Of a stretch of DNA of 64,000 bases, positions 12,750-20,766 are shown one piece after another. The notes under the pieces were generated by a model. That model was not told the origin of the DNA, made no database searches, and saw nothing but the letters and a program-made list of their open reading frames with translations. Each line of letters opens with the position of its first letter. Position 1 is the first letter of the stretch. Source of the stretch: Gammaproteobacteria bacterium (lineage in GTDB: Bacteria > Pseudomonadota > Gammaproteobacteria > Pseudomonadales > Azotimanducaceae); assembly GCA_009840545.1 (NCBI GenBank), contig VXNM01000010.1:902627-966626 (forward strand), written 5' to 3'. Both the position numbers and the translations under genes were made by a program.

Positions 12750-14702
12750 TTACTTGGACGGTTGTTCGGACGCTGCGATGGAGGATTCACTCCATCGATA
12801 TGCTCTAGGGTCGAAGTCTCTACATTGTTTCCAGAATTCGACAAGCGTTCCGGGCCAGCATTGCGTCACGCGACCGTTTGCGTTCTTGTACCAGGCATTG
12901 ACGCTTGAAGCCCCCCACGCCATTTCAAGATTTTCTCGATCGATTCGTTCGTTGTACGAATCGTGAAATTCAGGATCGCAATCCATCGAAGCGTAGTTGT
13001 TATCGAGAAGGTGCCGAATGCTCTGCATGATGTAGAGCATTTCGCATTCAGAAAAGAAAATGATGCTGCTATTGACCACAATGTTGGTGTTCGGCCCGTA
13101 CAGTGTGTACATGTTCGGATAGTTAGGCATTGTTATGCCGAGATAGGCTCGGGGATCATCGCCCCAACGTTCGCGCAGCTCTTTGCCGTCTACACCATAG
13201 ATTTTCATCGGATAGAGAATTTGGTTTGCTTGAAATCCCGTTCCGTAGAGAATGACATCGTAGTCGGCCGTTGATCCGTCCGCACGTTGAATTCCCGATT
13301 CTGTAATTGACTCAATCTTTGTTTCGATGACTCTAACATTGGATTTCTTAAGCGCACGATACCAATCGCCATCGTCGATAAGCATGCGTTTGGCGGCCGG
13401 CGGGTAACTAGGAGTGAGTTTGTCGATCAAGTCGGGTCGCTCTTTTAGTTGCGTCTCAATTCCGTGAGTCAGCATTTGACGCAACCTGTCGTTAGCTTCA
13501 CTGATCGAGTTTTGGCTTCGATCCCAGGTAGGGTCGCATCGAGCCATCGACAGCAGTCCTTCGCCCGATGTCCAAAACATGGAAAACCGAAACCAAGTTG
13601 CATAGAAAGGGATGTTGTTAAGCAACCAGTGCTGTTGATCACTGATGTATGCCTGATATAGGGGGTTGATGGCCACCCAGGGCGGAGTTCTTAGGTAGAC
13701 ATCGACAGACTTGGATTGCTTGACAACATGTGGCGTAAATTGGAATGCCGAAGCGCCCGTTCCAATAATGGCCACTCGTTTGCCTGTCAGATCTACAGAT
13801 CGGTCCCACCGAGCTGAGTGAAAGCTGGGTCCAAGAAATTGCTCTTGTCCCGCTATGTCCGGCATTTTCGGACGATTCAACTGTCCTACAGCAACGATGA
13901 CAGCATTTGCCGTCACTTGATCCGCCCCTGTTTCTGAATCGAGATTCAATGTCCATCGAGCCGTATCATTGCAATAGTGCATTTCCGTGACTTCGGTCTT
14001 GAATCGTATTTGTGCTCTTAGGTCGTGCTCTTCAGTCACGTTCCGAAAATAATCCAGAAGAACTGACTGATCCGAAAAGTGTTGGGGCCAATCTTTAGGG
14101 GCGAAGGAGTAGGAGTAGACGTGGTTCGGACTGTCGACTCGACAACCCGGATAGCGGTTTTCAAACCATGTTCCACCGACATCCGCATTCTTCTCTAGCA
14201 CGACGAATGGAACACCCGCTTGTTTTAGGCGAATTGCGGCGAGGATCCCCGACATACCAGCTCCAACAATGGCAACCTTGAACCGATCACGAGTAATTTG
14301 AGGAATCGATGAAAAACCTTCAACCTCGTACGCTCCCCTTCCGTTGATTGCAAGTTCGGCGAGTGCGAATTCTGAGTAATCGTCTGACAGCTCTTGCCCA
14401 GCAACGAAGTTTGTCATTTCGGGAATGAGTTTCGAATCGAAGGGTGGACCAGTGACCTCTCCATCTCGATACTTAGCGATCACATCGAAAGCAGCGTCGA
14501 CTATCTTCGACTTGGCCTCTTCGGAAATTGATTGATTGGGATTGCCCATAGGCACGACATGCGGTCGAATTTCCCCGCGTAGCAGGTCGATGTCCCCAGT
14601 CAAGTGAACCAGAACGCACATGAGCGCTGGCACGTGGGCGTGTTCGAGACAAGCGCGAATTTGCTCATTGCTTGCAGATCGAAGAATTTGGTTTGGTTTC
14701 AT
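12750..14702 (-). CDS. Baeyer-Villiger-type flavin monooxygenase
   Basis: A 650-residue NADPH/FAD-dependent monooxygenase. Two Rossmann fingerprints are present, GAGMSG (147-152, FAD) and GTGASA (314-319, NADPH), with the type I Baeyer-Villiger signature FxGxxxHxxxW between them (FLGPSFHSARWD, 289-300). The ~140-residue N-terminal extension resembles that of 4-hydroxyacetophenone monooxygenase (HAPMO), also about 640 residues. Such enzymes insert oxygen next to a ketone to make esters or lactones; some act on steroids. It is divergent from the MFP/RND pair, with 248 nt between them, and co-directional with the sterol methyltransferase-like gene. Substrate unknown; a ketosteroid or other cyclic ketone would fit the context. 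Confidence 0.9.
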   Translation of the reverse strand: MKPNQILRSASNEQIRACLEHAHVPALMCVLVHLTGDIDLLRGEIRPHVVPMGNPNQSISEEAKSKIVDAAFDVIAKYRDGEVTGPPFDSKLIPEMTNFVAGQELSDDYSEFALAELAINGRGAYEVEGFSSIPQITRDRFKVAIVGAGMSGILAAIRLKQAGVPFVVLEKNADVGGTWFENRYPGCRVDSPNHVYSYSFAPKDWPQHFSDQSVLLDYFRNVTEEHDLRAQIRFKTEVTEMHYCNDTARWTLNLDSETGADQVTANAVIVAVGQLNRPKMPDIAGQEQFLGPSFHSARWDRSVDLTGKRVAIIGTGASAFQFTPHVVKQSKSVDVYLRTPPWVAINPLYQAYISDQQHWLLNNIPFYATWFRFSMFWTSGEGLLSMARCDPTWDRSQNSISEANDRLRQMLTHGIETQLKERPDLIDKLTPSYPPAAKRMLIDDGDWYRALKKSNVRVIETKIESITESGIQRADGSTADYDVILYGTGFQANQILYPMKIYGVDGKELRERWGDDPRAYLGITMPNYPNMYTLYGPNTNIVVNSSIIFFSECEMLYIMQSIRHLLDNNYASMDCDPEFHDSYNERIDRENLEMAWGASSVNAWYKNANGRVTQCWPGTLVEFWKQCRDFDPRAYRWSESSIAASEQPSK

Positions 14703-14950
14703 CGACTCTTCGCGGTGGCTCTAACCCTTGTCACGTGCTCCAAAGTTTACTTAAAGAACAATGAAGTTCGTTCCTGACATAGATTCGAATGGCTACAAGT
14801 TCGAACGGAAAAGCGCGTTCTATAATCCAAAGCAGGATTTTCTAGGAAGCTGCGAGAGAATTCACCCAGCAGTTACGCCTCTAAAGGGAGCACTGGGCCA
14901 AACGTCCATGCTGGGAATATTCTCGAACCTAACAACAGAGGAGTCCCGAG

Positions 14951-16036
14951 ATGAGTAAGACTCGAATACTGACGGTAATCGTCGTTGTGGCTGCAGTAGT
15001 TGTATGGCTCTTGTCCGGGATACTCACAGATTCTCCATCGGAAGCGGTAGTCTCGCTTGCCGAGGCAAAGGAGATCCGAGACGCTGAAGAGTCAGCCGAA
15101 ACAGGAGTTCTAGTTCGAGCCAAGCGAAGCACCGCTGTCCAGCAGGACGACACGATCTTGCTTCGCGGACGCATTGTGGATCGAAATCAGGCGACGGTTC
15201 CCGCGCGAACCGGAGGTCAGGTCATAGCTAGATATGTCGAAATTGGCGATTCCGTAGCGACCGGCGACGTACTTTGCGAACTGGACCCTGAGGACCGCCA
15301 AGCTCTGGTTGACGTCGCAAAGGATGCACTTGACTTGGCAGAGAAAGAATTCAAGAGCGTAACCACGCTAACCGAGCGGGGCTTCGAACAGGAGTTGGAC
15401 ACTGCCCGCAAGAAAGCGCAGTTGAGTGCGTCCAAACAAGCATTGCTCGCTGCAGAAATCGAACTTGAAAACACCAAGATTACTGCCCCGATCGACGGAA
15501 TCGTGGACATGGTTCATGCCAATTTGGGTGACTACGTGAGTTTGGGTTCGCCTTGCGCAACGATTTTGGTGCTCGACCCTGTCTATGCTCAAGGGTTCGT
15601 TGCCGAGGAGCACATTGTCAGCCTAACCCTCGGAAGTAGCGCTACTGTCACGTTGCCGAATGGTGAATCTCGTGATGGTGAACTTTCCTTCATAAGCAAG
15701 AAGGCGGAAGAGAACTCAAGAACATTTCGGGTGGAAATAGAGTTGTCGAATGAGGATTTCTCTATTAGTTCGGGAATGAGTGCAAACATCGAGATCGTGG
15801 TTGACTCCACGCTGGCCCATCAAGTCCCCACCTCGGTTGCATTGCTTGATCAGGACGGAAGCCTTGGTGTAAAGCTGGTGGCGTCCAACGATGTAGTCGA
15901 ATTTCGTAGAGTGAGCATAGTCCGAGAAGACCCCGATGGGATTTGGGTTTCGGGATTGCCAGAACGGGCAACCATTATCACGGTAGGTCAGGGTCTGGTA
16001 GTCGAAGGCGAACGTGTAACCGTCGACTTCGAGTGA
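14951..16036 (+). CDS. RND efflux periplasmic adaptor (MFP/HlyD family)
   Basis: A 361-residue membrane-fusion protein. One N-terminal membrane segment (about residues 6-24) anchors it; then a biotinyl-lipoyl half (GGQVIARYVEIGDSV), a coiled-coil hairpin rich in Ala/Glu/Lys (about 115-175), the second lipoyl half (ITAPIDGIVDMVHANLGDYV) and beta-barrel domains. Adaptors of this type link an inner-membrane RND pump to an outer-membrane channel. ATG has a GAGGAG site 8 nt before it. The RND gene follows after 49 nt. No outer-membrane factor gene is nearby, so a TolC-like protein encoded elsewhere would be used. Confidence 0.93.
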   Translation: MSKTRILTVIVVVAAVVVWLLSGILTDSPSEAVVSLAEAKEIRDAEESAETGVLVRAKRSTAVQQDDTILLRGRIVDRNQATVPARTGGQVIARYVEIGDSVATGDVLCELDPEDRQALVDVAKDALDLAEKEFKSVTTLTERGFEQELDTARKKAQLSASKQALLAAEIELENTKITAPIDGIVDMVHANLGDYVSLGSPCATILVLDPVYAQGFVAEEHIVSLTLGSSATVTLPNGESRDGELSFISKKAEENSRTFRVEIELSNEDFSISSGMSANIEIVVDSTLAHQVPTSVALLDQDGSLGVKLVASNDVVEFRRVSIVREDPDGIWVSGLPERATIITVGQGLVVEGERVTVDFE

Positions 16037-16085
16037 TTTTCATCCCCTCAAGAAGAGCCAGTTTCATGCGAGCTACTCGAACGAC

Positions 16086-19000
16086 ATGAGAAAAATTGTC
16101 GAGTTTGCGATTAGCCATACGCGAACTACGCTCTTGGTCATGTTCACGATCTTGATTTTTGGGATCGTCGCCCGAATGGCAATACCCGTCGAGAACGAAC
16201 CTAAAGTCGACATACCGACGTTCTTGGTCACGATTCCTCATGAGGGAATTTCGCCTGAAGATGCTCTACGTCTTCTTGTTGCACCTCTAGAAGTCGAACT
16301 CAAAGCCGTCGACGGCATCAAGGAAGTCAGCGGTACCGGCGCGGAACACATGGCGGTCCTTGGCGTTGAGTTCAAGTCGCATGTTGATGTTGACGTTGCA
16401 AGAGCTGATTTGCGCGAAGCAGTCAATCGGGCTCAGCAAGAGTTTCCGACAACAACTGATGAACCCATTATCACGGTAACTGGGGGACACAACAGTAGAG
16501 TGCTACAAGTCAATCTTGTTGGTAGAGGAGCCCCAGAGCAGCTGCTTTATCGCACAGCTCTGGATCTTAAGAGCCGCATTGAATCTCTGGTAAGCGTACA
16601 GCGCATCAGCATGCAAGGAGCTAGAGAGGAGTTTCTCGAGATTGCCATCGACCCAACTCAAATGCATGCGTACAAACTCTCGGTGGAACACCTCATCGGG
16701 GCGATCAACCGAAATAATCGACTCATTCCAGCGGGATCGTTGCTTTCAGGAAGGGGAAGTCTATCCATAAATATTCCTAGCGTCGTTGAGGAGCCCAACG
16801 ACTTGCTGGATGTTCCCATCTTTGCGGATTCAGAGAAAGTAGTAACTCTCGGTGACATCGCTTCGATACGCCGAACTTTCAAGGATCGGGTGAGCTATTC
16901 CCACGCAAACGGCGAGCAATCGATTTCACTCTTTGTCTATCGTCGTCCCGAAGCATTCTTGATCAACACTTCAAAGGAAGTCGAAGCGCTTGTGGCGGAA
17001 TACCAATCCGAAGTACCCCACAGTATGAGGGTGTTTGTCTCCTCGAACCTTGCTTCCTTCGCCGAACGATTGGTTACCGAGCTTCAAGGGAACATGATCA
17101 CTGCCTTGGTGCTTGTGATGATTGTGGTACTGGCAACCATGGGATTTCGTACAAGTCTAGTCGTGGGGACCGCGATACCAGTAGCCTTTCTGTTTGCCTT
17201 GATATTTCTATGGCTTGTCGGTCAATCGTTCAACTTCATGGTCATGTTTGGAATGCTCCTCGGGTTGGGCATGCTTATCGACGGTGTGATTGTCGTCACT
17301 GAAGATGCGGATCGTCGGCTTGCCGACGGAGTATCCAGCGCGGATGCGTACACATCAGCTGCAACTCGAATGGCTCGTCCCGTAATTACTTCGACATCTA
17401 CCACATTGGCTGTGTTCTTCCCACTTCTGTTTTGGCCGGGCACAGCGGGTGCATTTATGTCATACCTTCCCAAGACGGTGTTCTTGGTAATGGTTGGCGC
17501 ACTTTTCTACGCTCTCTTGTTCGCTCCCGCATTGGGCAACCTCCTGATGGGCAACAAGCCTGGAAGAGTAGACTCCAAACAGTCAGTGCAACTCATGTGG
17601 AATGTCGATGTTTCCGCATTGAAAGGATTCAAGAATCTCTATGCAAGAGTCTTGTCCTTTGCTGTTAAGCATGCCGTTCTCACGGTCGTTGTAGCGTTGG
17701 TTGCGATCTATGGGATATTTTGGCTCTACGGTTCCAAAAACGCCGGCGTAATTTTCTTCAACGAAAATGAGCCTCAGTGGGCAAATCTCTATGTGCGGGC
17801 ACAGGGAAACTTGAGTGCGGACGAAGCCTACAACCTCGTATCAAGTGTAGAAAGTGAAATGATTCAGGTTGTTGGATTGAAAGATATCAACATGATGTCA
17901 ACTGCTGGAGTGGGTCAGACAGAGGGAACTCGGACCGAGTTTTCAGGTGGTGCTAGTGCCGATGTCATTGGTATTTTCTTCACTGAGCTAGTTCCTAGTG
18001 ACGAACGAGAGCGATCCGGTGAAGACATTCTTGAGGAAATCCGTGAGCGGACATCCAAAATCAGCGGAATAATCGTCGAGGTTGTGCCCTTCCATGGAAC
18101 TCTCACGCCCGGCAAGCAGATCGCGCTCCAATTCACTGCAGAAGATCGAACCGTTCTGGAACCCGTTGTAACGTCGGTGCGAGATTACATGAAGAATCAA
18201 CTCGTGGGTCTTCGAGATCTTGAGGACACTCTTCCACTGGGTGCTCTTGAGTGGCAGCTCTCAGTTGATCGTGCAAAAGCCGCCTTTTATGGTGCCGATG
18301 TAACTACGGTAGGACTTGCTACCCAACTGTTGACAACTGGCGTGAAGCTCGGCGAGTACCGACCTGATGATGCCGAGGATTCGCTGGATATCAGAGTGCG
18401 TTTTCCCAGCTCTTCCCGTGGTTTAGACGCACTTGACGATCTCGAGGTTGTGACTCAAAAAGGTGCGGTTCCGATTTCACATTTTGTGGAACGAAAGCCT
18501 CGGATTAAGTCGGATGCATTGCAGCGACGTGACCAGTCGAACATGCACATGATTCGAGCGGCTGTAGCTCCTGGAGTCCTGGCCGACACCATGGTCAACG
18601 AGATTCAAGCATGGATTGACGAGCAAGGATTCGACCCGCGCGTGAACATTCGGTTTCGAGGTACAGACGAAGAACAGCAAGAGTCTCAAGCCTATCTGTC
18701 GAAAGCGTTTTCCTTCGCGCTTCTACTGATGTTTGTGCTGCTTGTACTTCACTACAACAATTTCTATCACCCGTTACTCACGATGCTTGCGATTGTTCTT
18801 TCCACCGCCGGTGTCTTCTTGGGGTTGATGCTAACGGGTCAACCATTCAGTGTCATTCTGAGTGGTATTGGAGTTCTCACGCTTGCGGGAATTGTGGTGA
18901 ACAACAATATTGTCTTGATTGATACGTTCAACGCTGGCAGTCGAGAGAATCCAGACCGTGATATTCGGGAGATTGTTGTACTAACTGGATTGCAGCGGCT

Positions 19001-19319
19001 TCGTCCCGTGCTTATCACGACGGGAACTACGATTATTGGAATTTTGCCTCTCGCAACCGACAACTCTATTGACTTCATCAATAGGCAATGGATATTTGGC
19101 GGACCCGTGTCTGCCTATTGGGTTCCTTTGTCGCAAGCGATCCTCTTCGGACTCAGCTTTGCCACCATACTCACATTGATCGTGACCCCTGCATTGTTGG
19201 TCTTGCCCGCTCAACTCAAGAATTGGTACAAAACTGTACGAGGAAGCCTTCCGGCTATTGGCCGGCTTGTTCCAACCCGACTCAACAAGGCTTCACGAGT
19301 AGTGGACAGCAGTTCGTAG
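16086..19319 (+). CDS. RND-family inner-membrane efflux transporter
   Basis: A 1077-residue RND permease with 12 membrane segments and two large periplasmic loops, the usual size. It opens with one membrane helix and the RND-typical GTGAEHMAVLGVEF region. In segment 4 the proton-relay motif is LIDGVIVV: the first aspartate is kept (D399) but the second position, Asp in AcrB, is Gly400. In segment 10 the residue equivalent to AcrB Lys940 is Asn in GIVVNNNIVLID. So it is not a canonical AcrB relay; single-Asp variants exist in other RND branches. It pairs with the preceding adaptor. Its place among a sterol methyltransferase-like enzyme and several oxygenases suggests export of their product; this is inference. 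Confidence 0.93.
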   Translation: MRKIVEFAISHTRTTLLVMFTILIFGIVARMAIPVENEPKVDIPTFLVTIPHEGISPEDALRLLVAPLEVELKAVDGIKEVSGTGAEHMAVLGVEFKSHVDVDVARADLREAVNRAQQEFPTTTDEPIITVTGGHNSRVLQVNLVGRGAPEQLLYRTALDLKSRIESLVSVQRISMQGAREEFLEIAIDPTQMHAYKLSVEHLIGAINRNNRLIPAGSLLSGRGSLSINIPSVVEEPNDLLDVPIFADSEKVVTLGDIASIRRTFKDRVSYSHANGEQSISLFVYRRPEAFLINTSKEVEALVAEYQSEVPHSMRVFVSSNLASFAERLVTELQGNMITALVLVMIVVLATMGFRTSLVVGTAIPVAFLFALIFLWLVGQSFNFMVMFGMLLGLGMLIDGVIVVTEDADRRLADGVSSADAYTSAATRMARPVITSTSTTLAVFFPLLFWPGTAGAFMSYLPKTVFLVMVGALFYALLFAPALGNLLMGNKPGRVDSKQSVQLMWNVDVSALKGFKNLYARVLSFAVKHAVLTVVVALVAIYGIFWLYGSKNAGVIFFNENEPQWANLYVRAQGNLSADEAYNLVSSVESEMIQVVGLKDINMMSTAGVGQTEGTRTEFSGGASADVIGIFFTELVPSDERERSGEDILEEIRERTSKISGIIVEVVPFHGTLTPGKQIALQFTAEDRTVLEPVVTSVRDYMKNQLVGLRDLEDTLPLGALEWQLSVDRAKAAFYGADVTTVGLATQLLTTGVKLGEYRPDDAEDSLDIRVRFPSSSRGLDALDDLEVVTQKGAVPISHFVERKPRIKSDALQRRDQSNMHMIRAAVAPGVLADTMVNEIQAWIDEQGFDPRVNIRFRGTDEEQQESQAYLSKAFSFALLLMFVLLVLHYNNFYHPLLTMLAIVLSTAGVFLGLMLTGQPFSVILSGIGVLTLAGIVVNNNIVLIDTFNAGSRENPDRDIREIVVLTGLQRLRPVLITTGTTIIGILPLATDNSIDFINRQWIFGGPVSAYWVPLSQAILFGLSFATILTLIVTPALLVLPAQLKNWYKTVRGSLPAIGRLVPTRLNKASRVVDSSS

Positions 19320-19365
19320 CATAGTCTCGGGAATCCGTAGCGGGTGTGCCCTGTTTACCCGAAGG

Positions 19366-20394
19366 CTATGTGACTGATTCGGGGGAGTCAGCATAAAACT
19401 GCTGACAATAACGACGAAAACGAACAATCGGTCTTTCGTCTGGACCGACTCTTGGATAAATGAGATACTTCTTGTTCTCCCAGATTTCAAAGTCTTGAGA
19501 GATGTCCTTGCGGTAGACGTTGAAGAATATTCTTAGCAACCATGCATTAAGAGCTCGCTTGGGAACCATGCTCAGTCCCGGAACCAATGCGTTGGGACTC
19601 TCAATGTCTTTCATCTGCATTGCCATAACAAAGTTCACTCGCGAACCGTCTATGGGGGTGCAGAGAGCTAGCTGCCGGATATAAAGTCCTGCTTCTTCCA
19701 TAGTAGGTTCGATGGTTGAAACACCCAATCCCCACATCGACACAACTGCAGATACTCTTAGAGTCACACAAAGCTTGTTCGACGGTCCAAGTCTGCGCGT
19801 TAATGTGAACCGGTTTTGCAAGAGTGGTCCTTCAACTTCCAATGGTCCTAGGCTCTCTACTTGAGAATATCCGTGGACATAAGGTAGATGAGTGAGGTCG
19901 ACCCCATTCTCTGCAGTCTCCTGCGGATGAGTGTGAATTACTCTAGAGTCGTAAACTAGATTTGACCAATTTCCTTCATCAAAATCGGGAATATCCCATT
20001 GGGGGCTAGATTCTTCTGGGTGCCACCAAGCATAGATCACACCGCCAGTTTCACGTGTGGAATAGGTGTTCAAAGATAGTTTGTGCGTAGGAGGGCCGGC
20101 TGGTGTTTTCACGCACAATCCACTCGCATCGTAGCAATATCCATGGAACGGACATACAAGTAGTCCATCTCTAAGACTTCCACCTCGATTTGGCGACAGA
20201 TTCGCGCCTAGATGCGGGCAAGTCGAGTCTGCAACACACACCTTGTTGTTGGAATCGCGCCAATATACGAGGCTTTGCCCCAACCACTGTTTGGAATACA
20301 GTTTTCCACTCTTGACATTCTCGCTGAATTCCACCCAGTACCACCCAATTGGGAAGGGTGAAAATGGAAAGCGATCAATTGCGGCGGAATTCAT
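19366..20394 (-). CDS. Rieske non-haem iron oxygenase (KshA/DAF-36-like)
   Basis: A 342-residue terminal oxygenase. The Rieske [2Fe-2S] ligands are C59, H61, C81 and H84 (CPHLGANL ... CPFHGYC). The mononuclear iron site is D166/H169/H174 context ENGVDLTHLPYVHG, giving H169 and H174, with N163 in the bridging region. The C-terminal part contains IWENKKYL and RFRRYCQQFY, typical of the branch that includes 3-ketosteroid 9-alpha-hydroxylase (KshA) and the cholesterol 7-desaturases DAF-36/Neverland. These act on steroids in known cases. A separate reductase is needed and none is encoded nearby. It is convergent with the RND gene (46 nt apart) and divergent from the GPP34-P450 gene. Confidence 0.88.
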   Translation of the reverse strand: MNSAAIDRFPFSPFPIGWYWVEFSENVKSGKLYSKQWLGQSLVYWRDSNNKVCVADSTCPHLGANLSPNRGGSLRDGLLVCPFHGYCYDASGLCVKTPAGPPTHKLSLNTYSTRETGGVIYAWWHPEESSPQWDIPDFDEGNWSNLVYDSRVIHTHPQETAENGVDLTHLPYVHGYSQVESLGPLEVEGPLLQNRFTLTRRLGPSNKLCVTLRVSAVVSMWGLGVSTIEPTMEEAGLYIRQLALCTPIDGSRVNFVMAMQMKDIESPNALVPGLSMVPKRALNAWLLRIFFNVYRKDISQDFEIWENKKYLIYPRVGPDERPIVRFRRYCQQFYADSPESVT

Positions 20395-20766
20395 GGCAAG
20401 TCGGTGGCACTTGAAGTGTTTCCAAGTCGAAACAAGTCAAACATGTAACAACGAAATTTCATCAAATTGGTGTATTGAGTGTCAAATATAACCTGCGTAT
20501 CTTGCTCGTATCTCAAAGATTCGCTCATCATGTGTATACATTACTTGGCATACGCTTGCATTGTGCTAGAGAGTTTGCTCTTCAAGCGTGAGCTCTAGTG
20601 GGCGCCATCCTATCCCAAATTGAGGATGATTCAAGGCACGCGCTCACCAGACAATTTCATTTCGCAGTGACCAATTAATTAAGATAATACCGAATGCGCG
20701 AGTCTTCGATCATGAAGAGTCGGCTCATTTCTATAAGAATTTGGAGACGTTCAGACAGCTGTCCAT
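20395..20766. promoter_or_regulatory. Divergent regulatory region between Rieske and P450 genes
   Basis: 372 nt between two divergent starts with no credible gene. It probably holds both promoters. It contains a tandem direct repeat at 20424-20442 and several short palindromic stretches such as ACATGT and TGTATACA, which could be operator sites. A weak plus-strand promoter (TTGAGT, 17 nt, TATCTT) ends about 270 nt before the P450 start. Confidence 0.45.
20424..20442. repeat. Tandem AAGTC-type direct repeat
   Basis: AAGTCGAAAC is followed directly by AAGTCAAAC, 20-30 nt upstream of the Rieske gene start. The spacing of about one helical turn would suit a regulator that binds side by side on one face of the DNA. 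No regulator gene is present nearby. Confidence 0.4.

Noticed and set aside
12673-12966. Plus-strand frames in and after the 12319-12749 gap
   Set aside because: They run into the antisense of the monooxygenase C-terminus and resemble nothing known.
14761-14958. 65-codon frame overlapping the start of the MFP adaptor gene
   Set aside because: Could be a leader peptide by position, but there is no ribosome site and no recognisable sequence; more likely chance.
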